Shown piece by piece: positions 25,063 to 34,885 of a stretch of 64,000 nucleotides of DNA (the first letter of the stretch is position 1; each line of letters opens with the position of its first letter). This stretch comes from a bacterium. GTDB taxonomy: Bacteria > Auribacterota > UBA6266. Location: contig JALOBK010000001.1 of NCBI GenBank assembly GCA_023228325.1, positions 1,465,549-1,529,548 of the forward strand, written 5' to 3'. Both the position numbers and the translations under genes were made by a program. The notes beneath the pieces are model-generated. The model was not told the origin of the DNA and ran no database searches. It saw only the letters and a list, made by a program, of their open reading frames with translations.

Positions 25063-27452
25063 AATTTCCATATAGTTGGCTTAAAAGACATATAAATATC
25101 GATATGGAGGCATCAGAGCTTTCCGATATGCTTACTATGTCAGGCACAAAAGTAGAGCAGGTATCCGAGCCGCCGGTATTAAAAGGTCTGATTGTTGCCG
25201 AAATACTTGAAGTCAGCAGGCATCCGAATGCCGATAAGCTTTCTTTATGCCGGATAAATACAGGGAGCAGGGAAATTACTGTTGTATGCGGCGCAAAAAA
25301 CATGAAAAAAGGGGATAAGGCTGTATTTGCTTCAGCCGGTACGGTTTTACCCGACGGGACAAAACTCAAGAAGGCGGTTATCAGAGGTGTCGAATCCGAT
25401 GGTATGTTATGTTCCGAAAATGAGATTGGGTTGGGCAAAGACCATTCCGGCATTATTATTCTTGAAGATTCCGCCGAGACCGGGTCTGATGCGTCGAAGT
25501 ATTTGAATGTTGACACGGTTTTTGAATTGGAAATCACACCTAACAGGCCCGATTGCCTCAGTGTTATGGGGGTTGCGAGAGAAATCGCCGCGGTTAAGAA
25601 CATGGAACTTCTGAAGCAGGACTTTAAGCTTGCCGAATCCGATGAGAAAGCCCCGGATGCGTTTACAGTTATGATAGAAGACAAAAACAAGTGTCCTTTT
25701 TATTCGGCAAGGGTTATAAAGGGTGTTGGGATTGGAGAATCTCCCGCCTGGCTTAAAAACTATTTAAAAAATTCAGGCATAAGGCCTATCAACAATGTGG
25801 TCGATGTTACAAATTTTATCCTCCTGGATATGGGGCATCCCCTGCATGCCTTCGATATGGATCTGCTTGAAGGGAAAAATATAATTGTAAGGGCAGCGAA
25901 GAAAAACGAAAAAATCACAACGATAGACGGAGTTGAAAGAAATCTGGATGGGAAAGTGCTTGTAATAGCCGATAAAAAAAGACCGGTTGCTTTAGCGGGT
26001 GTTATGGGCGGACAGAATTCCGAGATAAGCGCGGATACAAAGGATATTTTGCTTGAAAGCGCGTATTTTGATCCCGCAGAGATAAGGAATACGTCTAAAA
26101 AGTTTATCCTGACATCCGAGTCTTCATACAGGTTTGAACGGGGCGCCGATATCGGTATTGTAGTGAAGGCTCTTGACAGGGCCGCTGCCATGATAGCGGA
26201 ACTTGCGGGGGGGACGGTCCTAAAGGGGATTCTTAAAGACGGTACCCAGGAAAGAGAAAATCCGGTAATTCCCTGCAGGGTCGAGAAGGCCAACAAATTG
26301 CTCGGAATGCAGCTTTCGGCGAACGAAATATCTGATATTTTCAGAAGGCTGGAAATTGAGGTGCTGAGCGAGGACCGGAACAGCATTAAAATAAAAACTC
26401 CGACATTCAGGACTGATATTACTGAAGAGGCCGACCTTTTCGAAGAAATAGCCAGGATATACGGATATGACGCTATAGATGAAAATCTGCCGAAGTCCAG
26501 AATAGTTGTCGACGGGAATTATCTTGAAACGGATATTCTTGCGAAAATAGGGGAAAGCCTGAGAGCTTCAGGCTGCTCTGAAACGATGGCGTTTAGTTTT
26601 GTCGGCGCCAGGGATCTGGAAAATTGCGGTTTTTCGAAGGAGAAATCTTTAAAGATAAAGAATCCGCAGAATGAGGAACTTATGTATTTAAGGACATCCA
26701 TTCTGCCGGGCATGATGAAAACGCTCAATTATAATCTTAACAGGGACGCGAAAAATCTGAAACTGTATGAGTTCGGGAAGATTTATTTCCCTTCCGCTGA
26801 AACTGATTCGGGTTCCAGGGAAATTTTGACATTGGGTATTGCTATAACAGGTTTCAGATATGACAGCCGCTGGATTGAAGGCAGCCAGAACGTCAATTTC
26901 TTCGATATTAAAGGTATTGTTGAAAATGTTCTGGATTCTCTGAGGATAAAAAACGCCGAATATGATTTGCATAATTCAGTTACTTTCAGAAAGGGCAATG
27001 CGGCTTTCATAAAGATCAGTGATGCGCCTGTCGCTTCTCTGGGAGAATTAGATAAGGATTTCTGCCATAAGTACGGAATCGAGCAAACAGTTTTTTATTG
27101 CGAGCTGGATGTTTCGGAAATAATAAAATATTACAGCCGGTTTAAAAAATATATTCCTTTTTCCAGGTTTCCGGCCGTTAAAAGGGATATAGCTCTTATT
27201 TTGGATGAAAACCTGACTTACAGTAACGTGCTGGAAGCGGTAGCTAAGGAAAAAACAGGGTTAATCGAGAATATTGAGGTTTTTGATTTATATAAGGGGA
27301 AGCAGATACCGGACAATAAAAAGAGTCTGGGTATTTCAGTAACTTACAGATCGGAAAATTCTACACTTACGGATAAGGAGGTAGATGAATTACACAATAA
27401 ATTGGTGAACAGGTGGATAAAAGAGTTAAAATGCAGTATAAGGGATTTTTAA
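25059..27452 (+). CDS. pheT: Phenylalanyl-tRNA synthetase beta subunit
   Basis: A 797-residue partner of PheS. Domains in order: tRNA-binding EMAP-like domain (about 40-150, HPNADKLSLCRINTG), B3/B4 editing domain (HPLHAFDMDLL), B5, the inactive synthetase-like core, and a C-terminal FDX anticodon-binding domain (ending KELKCSIRDF). Length is normal. The start (ATGA) overlaps the pheS stop, so both subunits are made together. Confidence 0.95.
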   Translation: MKFPYSWLKRHINIDMEASELSDMLTMSGTKVEQVSEPPVLKGLIVAEILEVSRHPNADKLSLCRINTGSREITVVCGAKNMKKGDKAVFASAGTVLPDGTKLKKAVIRGVESDGMLCSENEIGLGKDHSGIIILEDSAETGSDASKYLNVDTVFELEITPNRPDCLSVMGVAREIAAVKNMELLKQDFKLAESDEKAPDAFTVMIEDKNKCPFYSARVIKGVGIGESPAWLKNYLKNSGIRPINNVVDVTNFILLDMGHPLHAFDMDLLEGKNIIVRAAKKNEKITTIDGVERNLDGKVLVIADKKRPVALAGVMGGQNSEISADTKDILLESAYFDPAEIRNTSKKFILTSESSYRFERGADIGIVVKALDRAAAMIAELAGGTVLKGILKDGTQERENPVIPCRVEKANKLLGMQLSANEISDIFRRLEIEVLSEDRNSIKIKTPTFRTDITEEADLFEEIARIYGYDAIDENLPKSRIVVDGNYLETDILAKIGESLRASGCSETMAFSFVGARDLENCGFSKEKSLKIKNPQNEELMYLRTSILPGMMKTLNYNLNRDAKNLKLYEFGKIYFPSAETDSGSREILTLGIAITGFRYDSRWIEGSQNVNFFDIKGIVENVLDSLRIKNAEYDLHNSVTFRKGNAAFIKISDAPVASLGELDKDFCHKYGIEQTVFYCELDVSEIIKYYSRFKKYIPFSRFPAVKRDIALILDENLTYSNVLEAVAKEKTGLIENIEVFDLYKGKQIPDNKKSLGISVTYRSENSTLTDKEVDELHNKLVNRWIKELKCSIRDF

Positions 27453-27489
27453 TTCTTCCACGGGTTTCCATTGTCATGAGGAGAGTAAT

Positions 27490-27768
27490 TTGAGCACAGG
27501 TAATATGGTAAAAGTTAAAATTTACGGGACAGAATATCCCATAGTAGGGGATGTTGACAGGGATCGCATTGTTAAGGTTGCAGCGGTTGTTGACAAGAAG
27601 ATGAATGAACTTGCGAAAGATAGTCCTGGTATGCCGATTGCGAAACTTGCAATTCTTTCATGCCTGAACTTTGTTGATGAAATTATGAAGAATAGCATTA
27701 AAATTGAACAGGCTGAACAGAAAGTTAACAGGATTATCTCTATTCTTGATTCAAAATCAGTAAAGTAA
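27490..27768 (+). CDS. zapA: Cell division protein ZapA-like
   Basis: A 92-residue protein with the ZapA layout: a globular head (VKVKIYGTEYPIVGD, then IVKVAAVVDKKMNEL) and a C-terminal coiled coil. ZapA bundles FtsZ filaments. The start is TTG 27490, set about 6 bases after GAGGAGAG; an ATG at 27505 is in frame but badly spaced. The gene order pheT-zapA-6S RNA is a conserved context in many bacteria and supports the call. Confidence 0.85.
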   Translation: MSTGNMVKVKIYGTEYPIVGDVDRDRIVKVAAVVDKKMNELAKDSPGMPIAKLAILSCLNFVDEIMKNSIKIEQAEQKVNRIISILDSKSVK

Positions 27769-27772
27769 ACCG

Positions 27773-27801
27773 TTGCAAATAAGCTTAACTTGTGGTAAAT
27801 T
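27773..27801 (+). promoter_or_regulatory. Candidate promoter of 6S RNA
   Basis: TTGCAA and TAAATT lie 17 bases apart directly after zapA. The expected start near 27808 is a few bases before the closing stem of the 6S RNA. Confidence 0.5.
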
Positions 27802-27807
27802 AATTAC

Positions 27808-28000
27808 TGGAAGAGTAAAGAACCCTGCGTTGTTCGATCTGTAGCATATTACTCTTTGAGCCAACAAATTGTTAATGGGAACTCGGACTTCGAAACCGGA
27901 TTGTATGTTTAAAAAGTGAACATGAAGGCTAGAGAGAGTACCCACCTGTTGAGGCAATGACCAAAGAGATGCTGCGAACGGCAAATGCGGGGTTTTTTTT
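27808..28000 (+). ncRNA. ssrS: 6S RNA
   Basis: The 253-base gap after zapA holds a structured RNA rather than a protein gene. A closing stem is formed by CCCTGC...GTTCG (27823-27835) and CGAAC...GCGGGG (27975-27992), with a run of eight T after it as terminator. Inside are the 6S-like pieces TTTGAGCC and GGGAACTCGGACTT, with flanking strands around a large open bubble. 6S RNA mimics an open promoter and holds sigma-70 RNA polymerase in stationary phase. In Proteobacteria it lies between zapA and ygfA (5-formyl-THF cyclo-ligase); here the same two genes flank it, with rarA inserted. The 5' end is estimated from the promoter. Confidence 0.85.
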
Positions 28001-28021
28001 GTGTAATTCCATTATTTTGTT

Positions 28022-29341
28022 ATGGAATTATTTGAATCTCAGAAAAAAGAAAAATTAGAAAAAGCGCGTCCACTAGCGGATAGACTCAGGCCGAAAAGTC
28101 TCAGTGAGATAGTCGGCCAAAGCCATTTAGTATCTGAAGGAAAAATACTGTGGCGCGCTATCCAATCCGATAATTTTTCCTCTATAATATTTTTTGGGCC
28201 TCCCGGCTGCGGGAAAACGGCGCTCGGTTACCTGATTGCAAACCTTACACGGCGACACTATTACAGTCTTAACGCTGTAATGGCCAATGTGAATGATATC
28301 CGCAGGATTACATCCGAAGCAAAAAACAGGATAGAAAGAGAAGGAAAAAAGACCATACTTTTTGTTGATGAAATACACAGGTTCAATAAGGTGCAGCAGG
28401 ATGCCCTGCTTCCTGATGTTGAGAAGGGAATAATATCTATTGTGGGCGCAACGGTCATGAACCCGTTTTTTTCCGTTATACCTCCGCTGCTGTCGAGATC
28501 GCTTGTGTTCGAACTTAAAAAACTGGATAAACCGGATATAAACAGGATTATTCGAAATGCGCTTTCCGATAAAGAAAAGGGATTCGGCAATATTGAGGTT
28601 GATTTGGATGAAGATGCTCTTGATTTTTTATCCGGCTCTACTGACGGGGACGCGAGAAAAGCCCTTAATGCCCTTGAGATTGCGGTTTTAACTACAGAAC
28701 CCGAAAAAGGAAAGATAAAAATAACAAGGGGGATAATAGAGGATTCCCTGCAGAAAAAGCATGTTTTATACGACAGCACCGGGGACGGACACTACGATAC
28801 TGTATCGGCGTTTATAAAAAGCATGAGGGGAAGCGACCCTGATGCCGCCGTGTACTGGCTGGCAAAATTGCTTTACTCGGGGGAAGACCCGATGTTCGTT
28901 GCCAGAAGAATAGTGATCTGCGCAAGCGAGGATATCGGCAATGCCGATCCTCTGGCCCTCGTGGTTGCCCAGTCGGCCGCGGATGCGGTTAACTTTATAG
29001 GTATGCCTGAAGCAAAAATTATCTTGGCCCAGGCCGTTATTTATGTCGCTTCGGCGCAGAAAAGCAACGCTTCCTGCATGGCTGTGTCGAATGCATGGAA
29101 AGACATTGAAGAAAACGGGGAAATATTCGAAGTGCCGGCGCATTTGAAAGATTCAAGCTATAAATCCTCATCAAAGCTGGGGCGCGGAAAAGGGTATAAA
29201 TATCCGCATTCATTCCCGGGCCATTATGTAAAGCAGGAGTATTTACCCGGGAGAAAAAATTATTATCAGCCGTCTGAAAACGGATATGAGAAAAAAATAT
29301 CGGAGCGGTTAAAAAAGTGGAAAACAGAATCAAAAGGCTGA
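28022..29341 (+). CDS. rarA: Replication-associated recombination protein A (RarA/MgsA)
   Basis: A 439-residue clamp-loader-like AAA+ ATPase acting at stalled forks. Start LADRLRPKSLSEIVGQSHL, Walker A FGPPGCGKTA, Walker B FVDEIHRFNKVQQDALLP and sensor 1 GATVMNPFFSV define it. The C-terminal tetramerisation region (KSMRGSDPDAAVYWLAKLL, then ASEDIGNADP) is complete. The ATG has no visible Shine-Dalgarno, being only 22 bases after the 6S terminator. The next gene begins inside its 3' end. Confidence 0.94.
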   Translation: MELFESQKKEKLEKARPLADRLRPKSLSEIVGQSHLVSEGKILWRAIQSDNFSSIIFFGPPGCGKTALGYLIANLTRRHYYSLNAVMANVNDIRRITSEAKNRIEREGKKTILFVDEIHRFNKVQQDALLPDVEKGIISIVGATVMNPFFSVIPPLLSRSLVFELKKLDKPDINRIIRNALSDKEKGFGNIEVDLDEDALDFLSGSTDGDARKALNALEIAVLTTEPEKGKIKITRGIIEDSLQKKHVLYDSTGDGHYDTVSAFIKSMRGSDPDAAVYWLAKLLYSGEDPMFVARRIVICASEDIGNADPLALVVAQSAADAVNFIGMPEAKIILAQAVIYVASAQKSNASCMAVSNAWKDIEENGEIFEVPAHLKDSSYKSSSKLGRGKGYKYPHSFPGHYVKQEYLPGRKNYYQPSENGYEKKISERLKKWKTESKG

Positions 29342-29889
29342 GGGTTTGGATAACCTCTTTAAAAGGCAGAATATCTGTAGACAGGGAAAATGCATCGCGG
29401 GAAATTTGCGGCAAACTGGAACAGGACAGTCATTATAAGAACGCGTCTAATGTTCTGCTGTTCAGTTCGTTGAAAGATGAAGTGAATACGGAAATGCTTG
29501 TTAAGAACGCATTGTCTTCGGGAAAAAATGTTTTTTTGCCGTGTTGTGACAAAAAAAGCGGGAATATGATGATAGGAAAAATCGGCCCGGACGATAAGCT
29601 TTTGTTGGGCGCATATGGTATTTATGAGCCTAAAACAGAAAACTGTTCTCACGGCTCTTCCGCTGGTATCGAAGTCGTGGTTTTGCCGGGGACAGCGTTT
29701 GATTTGAAAGGGAACAGGATAGGGAGAGGGAAAGGTTATTACGACAGGTTTCTGAAAAAAATCGATAAACGCGCTTTCAGGATAGGAGTGGCGTTTGATT
29801 TTCAGTTATTAAATGATATAGGCGGAAGAGAGCATGATGAACCTGTGAATTTAATACTTACGGAGAAGAGAACCATAAAAATCGTTTAA
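29317..29889 (+). CDS. fau: 5-formyltetrahydrofolate cyclo-ligase
   Basis: A 190-residue enzyme (MTHFS/YgfA) turning 5-formyl-THF into 5,10-methenyl-THF with ATP. The C-terminal motif NRIGRGKGYYDRFL holds the ATP/folate site, and VLPGTAFD precedes it. The start GTG 29317 overlaps rarA by 25 bases. Association with 6S RNA upstream is a known pairing. Confidence 0.92.
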   Translation: MENRIKRLRVWITSLKGRISVDRENASREICGKLEQDSHYKNASNVLLFSSLKDEVNTEMLVKNALSSGKNVFLPCCDKKSGNMMIGKIGPDDKLLLGAYGIYEPKTENCSHGSSAGIEVVVLPGTAFDLKGNRIGRGKGYYDRFLKKIDKRAFRIGVAFDFQLLNDIGGREHDEPVNLILTEKRTIKIV

Positions 29890-29928
29890 AAAAGGATAAA
29901 TAATAATGAAGTATATGGAGGTGTTGTG

Positions 29929-31497
29929 ATGTTTGAAATGATAAAGGAACAGATAATAGCGGTATCACTGATATTTATTGTAGCTTTATTTTTCGGATAT
30001 CTGCTGAGAATATTGATCTCAAAATTACAGAAGAACAGTTATGAACAGCAGGCCCGGAAGATAGTTGATAACGCTGAGAAAGAAGCCAATACCAAGAAAA
30101 AAGAAGCGAGAATAGAAGCCAAAGAAGAGATGCACAGGGCCATGTCTGAATTTGAAAAAGAGGCAAAGGAAAGAAAACAGGAGCTTCTGACACTTGAAAA
30201 AAGAGTCATACAGAAAGAAGAAAACCTGGACAGAAAGGTTGATTTCATTGACAAGAAGGACGCGGAGTTAAAAAGGAAGGAACAATCGATAAATGACAGG
30301 GATGTACACCTGAAAGAACAGGTAAAAAAGATGGAAACCCTGATGGAAGAACAAAAAACCAAATTGCAGCAGATCTCGGGTTTAAGCAAAGAAGAGGCGA
30401 AAAAAATATTGCTTTCAAGCCTGGAGGACGAAATCAGGCATGAAGCGGCGGCTCTGATAAGGAGAGTTGAAACCGAAACAAAGGATAAATCAGAGAAGGA
30501 AGCAAAAAAAATAATCAGCCTTGCGATACAGCGATGCGCGGCAGACCATGTTTCGGAAACGACGATATCTACAGTTTCTCTTCCCAACGATGAAATGAAA
30601 GGCAGGATTATAGGAAGGGAAGGAAGAAACATAAGGGCGCTTGAAGCCGCGACGGGTGTCGATGTTATTATTGATGACACTCCCGAAGCGGTAATTCTTT
30701 CGGGTTTTGATAATATAAGGAAGGAAATTGCCAGAATATCCCTTGAGAGGTTAATTGTTGACGGCAGGATCCATCCGGCAAGAATTGAAGAAATGGTTGA
30801 GAAGGTTAAAAAGGAAATAGACGAACAGATACGCGAAGCCGGAGAACAAATCGCGTTTGATATAGGAATACACGGTCTCCATCAGGAAGAGATACGTTTG
30901 TTGGGACGATTAAAGTACAGGACAAGCTACGGACAGAACGTTTACGACCACTCTAAAGAAGTAGCTTCAATTATGGGAGTTATGGCTTCCGAGCTCGGCA
31001 TAGATGTGCAGCTTGCGAAAAGAGCGGGATTACTGCATGATCTCGGCAAAGCTGTTGACCATGAAGTAGAAGGTTCTCATGCCCAGATAGGCGCGGACCT
31101 TGCTAAGAAATTCAATGAAAAGGAAGTTGTAATAAATGCTATCGCGGCTCACCATGGCGATGAAGATCCTAAATCCGTGATTGCGATACTTGTACAGGCC
31201 GCAGACGCTATTTCAGCCGCAAGACCGGGCGCAAGATCGGAAACGCTTGAAGTGTATATCAAGAGGCTGGAAAAACTTGAAGAGATTGCGAATTCATTCA
31301 GAGGCGTTGAGAAATCGTATGCGATACAGGCCGGAAGGGAAATCAGGGTTATGGTAGAACCGGATAAAGTCGATGATTCCGAAGCCGTCCTGCTTGCCAG
31401 AAATATTACCAAAAAGATTCAGGATGAACTTGAATATCCCGGACAGGTTAAAGTAACGGTTATCAGGGAAACGAGAGCAGTTGAATACGCGAAATAG
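29929..31497 (+). CDS. rny: Ribonuclease Y
   Basis: A 522-residue membrane-anchored endoribonuclease starting mRNA decay. An N-terminal transmembrane helix (about 9-27) is followed by a long charged coiled coil (about 30-180), a KH domain (GRIIGREGRNIRALEAATG) and an HD domain (LLHDLGKAVDHE, with AAHHGD). Length matches B. subtilis RNase Y (520). ATG 29929 is favoured, 7 bases after GGAGG; a GTG at 29926 also fits. ymdB follows, as in Bacillus. Confidence 0.96.
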   Translation: MFEMIKEQIIAVSLIFIVALFFGYLLRILISKLQKNSYEQQARKIVDNAEKEANTKKKEARIEAKEEMHRAMSEFEKEAKERKQELLTLEKRVIQKEENLDRKVDFIDKKDAELKRKEQSINDRDVHLKEQVKKMETLMEEQKTKLQQISGLSKEEAKKILLSSLEDEIRHEAAALIRRVETETKDKSEKEAKKIISLAIQRCAADHVSETTISTVSLPNDEMKGRIIGREGRNIRALEAATGVDVIIDDTPEAVILSGFDNIRKEIARISLERLIVDGRIHPARIEEMVEKVKKEIDEQIREAGEQIAFDIGIHGLHQEEIRLLGRLKYRTSYGQNVYDHSKEVASIMGVMASELGIDVQLAKRAGLLHDLGKAVDHEVEGSHAQIGADLAKKFNEKEVVINAIAAHHGDEDPKSVIAILVQAADAISAARPGARSETLEVYIKRLEKLEEIANSFRGVEKSYAIQAGREIRVMVEPDKVDDSEAVLLARNITKKIQDELEYPGQVKVTVIRETRAVEYAK

Positions 31498-31558
31498 AAA
31501 GTATATATTGGTTGAATATACGGGATAGACGGTTTATCCTTTTTGTTTAGGAGCTGAG

Positions 31559-32344
31559 ATGATAAATATTTTAGCGGTCGGAGATGTTGTCGGCAGGCCG
31601 GGACGGGAATCTTTTGCGCGCGTTTTTCCTGAGTTGAGGAAGGAATTTGCCGTTGATTTCTGTATAGTTAACGGCGAAAACGCGGCGGCGGGAAGCGGGC
31701 TTACGCCCAAGGTAACAGCTTTTCTACTTGATGCCGGCGCGGATGTTATTACGACGGGAGACCATATCTGGAAAAACAAGGCGGTTTATGAAATAATCGA
31801 CAAGGAAGAAAGGTTGTTGAGACCCGCAAACTATCCTGATTCAGCACCCGGAAAAGGATTCGGGGTTTATGACATAGGACGGGGGATAAAGATAGGTGTT
31901 ATAAATCTTATCGGCAGGGTTTTTATGAATACCGTCGAATGTCCTTTTAAAATAGCTTCGAATATAACCGAAGAAATCTCAAAACAGACGCCTGTTATAA
32001 TGGTTGATATCCACGCGGAAGCCACTTCGGAAAAAATAGCGTTGGCATGGCATCTGGACGGAAAAGTAACCGGAATTTTCGGGACTCATACACATGTGCA
32101 GACCGCTGACGAGAATGTTTTCCCCAAAGGCACGGGATATATTACGGATGTGGGGATGACCGGACCTTTTGAATCCGTGCTGGGGCGCGATATACAGGCG
32201 GTATTGAAAAGATTTATCACGCAGACACCTTCGGTATTTGCCGTTGCCGAGAAAAATCTTAAGGTTTGCGGGGCGGTTTTCCGGATAGATGAAAAGACAG
32301 GTAAAACCGTGAACATAAAAAGGATTCAAAAGGAAGTGTTTTAA
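31559..32344 (+). CDS. ymdB: YmdB-family metallophosphoesterase
   Basis: A 261-residue calcineurin-like enzyme (TIGR00282 type). The metal-site pieces are GDVVGRPGR near the start, NGENAAAGSG, TTGDHIWKN, DIHAEATSEK and GTHTHVQTADE. The Bacillus protein hydrolyses 2',3'- and 3',5'-cyclic nucleotides and affects biofilm regulation; its neighbour RNase Y acts in the same RNA pathway. The stop directly abuts the next ATG. Confidence 0.93.
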   Translation: MINILAVGDVVGRPGRESFARVFPELRKEFAVDFCIVNGENAAAGSGLTPKVTAFLLDAGADVITTGDHIWKNKAVYEIIDKEERLLRPANYPDSAPGKGFGVYDIGRGIKIGVINLIGRVFMNTVECPFKIASNITEEISKQTPVIMVDIHAEATSEKIALAWHLDGKVTGIFGTHTHVQTADENVFPKGTGYITDVGMTGPFESVLGRDIQAVLKRFITQTPSVFAVAEKNLKVCGAVFRIDEKTGKTVNIKRIQKEVF

Positions 32345-34810
32345 ATGGTTTTCAGGAAAATTCTGTTGATATGCGCTATGGCTCTGGTCCTGCAGCCCGC
32401 ATGTCCTGTTTTTTCTTCCGAGAATTCGAGGGCGAAAGAACTTTTTGAAGTGTCGAAAGCCGCATATGCGGATGGGTTATATTCGGCTGCCGCCATGCAG
32501 CTGCAAAGGTATATTGCCACTTATCCGACAGCGGAAAACAGGAGAGAGGCCGTAGCTCTTTTAGGGGAATGTTATTACTACAACGGGGAATATGATAATG
32601 CCATCAACCTGTTGCAGAGGTTTATTAAACATCACGACAGGGAATTCAGGGATTCCATGCTATACTGGCTTGGCGAGTCATACCTTAAACAGGAAGAATA
32701 TGAAGCGGCTATTTCGTCATACAGGACATTCCTCAGCGAATATGCTGAAAGTTCCTATCTTGCTTATTCTTATTACTCTCTCGGTTGGTGCTATTATCAG
32801 TTAGGGGAATATGATAAGGGGATAAATTTTTTAAAAACCCTTATAGAAAAATTTCCTGATAGTGAACTGCTGTCCAAAAGCCTGCTTGACATAGGCGCGA
32901 TGCAGTATAACCTGAAGAATTATTCCATAGCTGAGGAAAACTTTAAGAATGTCATCTCAAAATTTCCGGATTCGCCTGAAGCCGTCGAATCGCTGTTGTG
33001 GATGGGTAAGGTCAGCCTGGCTTCGGAGAAGTATTCCAAAGCTGTCGATTATCTCGAGAAGGCGTATGAAAAGGAAAAAAATGAAGAGTGGTCTGCGGAT
33101 TGCCTGTATCTGATAGCTACTTCCTATTGGGAATTAAAAGAATACGATAAATCTATTGAAAGGTTTTCTCTTATCGCCAAGAATTATCCTAACTCAAAGT
33201 ATTTGAAAGATGCGGTTTTAAGAATAGGGGAAGGCAGTTATGTCCTTTCGGATTATAAAGTAGCCATAGAGCAGCTGGAAACGTTTGTAAAGAATTTTAA
33301 GAATGATGAAGATCTTGAAAAAGCGAAATACTGGCTGGCTGAATCTTATCTGGAAACCGGCGAGTATGAAAAAGCAGAGGCTCTTTTTAAAGAACTGACT
33401 AATAAATATACCGGCAGCCCCAAAATCCCGGATTTTTATAATGGGCTTGGCTGGTCGTATTTCAGGCAAAGCAATTACCTGAGCGCTATAGATAATTTTA
33501 AGAGGTCGGGAGAAAGCAGTAATGACCCCGAATTCAAGGGAAGCTGCCAGCTCAAGATAGGGGATGCGTATTATTTCCTTGGTGATTATGAAGAGGCGAT
33601 AAAAAGCTATAAAAAAGTTTTAAGTGATTATCCCAACAGCGGTAAATCCGACCAGGCCTTGTTTCAGATAGGCTGGTGTTATTATAAGCTCGAGGATTTT
33701 GATAAGGCCAAAGGCGCTTTCGAAGCTCTTATCACACAATACCCCCAAAGCCCATTTTCGGATAATGCCCAGTACAGGATAGGGATGTCGAATTTTAGCG
33801 GCGGCAAATTTGAAGAAGCGCTGAGTGCTTATTTTAAACTGCTTGAAGTGTTTTCCGATTCCGACCTGAAAGATATGGCTATGTTCCGGATAGCGGCTAC
33901 TTATTATGCTATGGGTGATTACCAGAATTCGCTTAATTACTATTCAGAGATGGTCGCAAAATTTCCGGACAGCGCCCTTACCGCCCGGGCGGAATATGAG
34001 CGCGCATGGTGTTACAGCCAGATGGGCAATGTCGAACAGGCGAGCAAAATATTTGAAGAGTATGTGGTTAAATATCCGGATTCCCCCATTACCGCCGAGG
34101 TTATGTTCTGGCTGGGAGAAAAACGGTACAATATGGACGAATTCAAGTCATCGGGGGAAATATATACTAAGCTGTTTGAACAGTTTCCCGATTCCAGCCT
34201 TGCCGACGACGCTATGTTCTGGGCGGCGAAAAGCGCGTTTAGAAACGGGGAGTATATAGATGCGGAAAGAATTTTGAAGGCGCTTCTGGAAAAATATCCG
34301 GAAGGGGATTTTGTGGTAGAAGGAAAATTCCTGATGGGAGACAGTCTAGCGGCCCAGATTAAATTCAACGAGGCGCTGGATGTCTTTTACAGCCTTTTGG
34401 ACGAAAAGGACAATTACCTGGTTAATGAAACGAAAGGAAGAATCGCGGATTGCCTTTTCAGCCTGAGCAAGTTTGAGGAGGCAGTGGAAGTGTATAGTTC
34501 GGTTCTTGACTGTAATAACGCCGAGTTAGTAGCCCAGTCGTATTATAAAATAGGGCGCTGCTATGAAAAACTCGGCCGCAACGAAGAAGCTGTTGACCGT
34601 TACATTATGGTGGTCTATGGTTATTCCCAGATCGCTCAGTGGTTTGTCAAAGCCGCTTATTCCGCTGCCGAAAAATATGAAGAAATGGGGAAATATAAGG
34701 AAGCCGTTAAAATTTACCAGAAAGTGATAGATGAAAATAATGCCATGAGCGGCGATGCGGCAAACAGGATCGCCGAGTTAAAAAGGAAAAGCGGGTTTTT
34801 CGGATTTTAA
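32345..34810 (+). CDS. Large exported tetratricopeptide-repeat protein
   Basis: An 821-residue protein with a signal peptide (about 1-25, ending VFSSE) followed by some 20 tandem TPR-like units. A typical unit has a Y-x-A/K-A core then YP.S with a W.G or WYL motif, for example LGWCYYQLGEYDKGI and IGWCYYKLEDFDKA. The repeats resemble YbgF/CpoB and BamD more than cytosolic TPRs, so a periplasmic scaffold is likely. It lies 75 bases before the ExbB-ExbD-TonB genes, which supports a Tol/Ton-type envelope role. The cargo is unknown. There is no enzymatic domain. Confidence 0.8.
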   Translation: MVFRKILLICAMALVLQPACPVFSSENSRAKELFEVSKAAYADGLYSAAAMQLQRYIATYPTAENRREAVALLGECYYYNGEYDNAINLLQRFIKHHDREFRDSMLYWLGESYLKQEEYEAAISSYRTFLSEYAESSYLAYSYYSLGWCYYQLGEYDKGINFLKTLIEKFPDSELLSKSLLDIGAMQYNLKNYSIAEENFKNVISKFPDSPEAVESLLWMGKVSLASEKYSKAVDYLEKAYEKEKNEEWSADCLYLIATSYWELKEYDKSIERFSLIAKNYPNSKYLKDAVLRIGEGSYVLSDYKVAIEQLETFVKNFKNDEDLEKAKYWLAESYLETGEYEKAEALFKELTNKYTGSPKIPDFYNGLGWSYFRQSNYLSAIDNFKRSGESSNDPEFKGSCQLKIGDAYYFLGDYEEAIKSYKKVLSDYPNSGKSDQALFQIGWCYYKLEDFDKAKGAFEALITQYPQSPFSDNAQYRIGMSNFSGGKFEEALSAYFKLLEVFSDSDLKDMAMFRIAATYYAMGDYQNSLNYYSEMVAKFPDSALTARAEYERAWCYSQMGNVEQASKIFEEYVVKYPDSPITAEVMFWLGEKRYNMDEFKSSGEIYTKLFEQFPDSSLADDAMFWAAKSAFRNGEYIDAERILKALLEKYPEGDFVVEGKFLMGDSLAAQIKFNEALDVFYSLLDEKDNYLVNETKGRIADCLFSLSKFEEAVEVYSSVLDCNNAELVAQSYYKIGRCYEKLGRNEEAVDRYIMVVYGYSQIAQWFVKAAYSAAEKYEEMGKYKEAVKIYQKVIDENNAMSGDAANRIAELKRKSGFFGF

Positions 34811-34848
34811 TCAGGGGTTATTATGATGCTTTATGTGAAATGCAAAAA

Positions 34849-34857
34849 TGATATAAT
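34849..34857 (+). promoter_or_regulatory. Extended -10 promoter before exbB-like gene
   Basis: TGATATAAT forms a TGn extended -10 within the 75-base gap after the TPR gene; no good -35 is seen, as is usual for this type. GGAAGGAGG follows before the exbB start. Confidence 0.45.
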
Positions 34858-34885
34858 CATATTTTGGAATCGGAAGGAGGAATAA

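Noticed and set aside
24043..27452. T-box leader for pheST
   Set aside because: No T-box sequence or terminator/antiterminator pair is visible in the 170-base gap before pheS.
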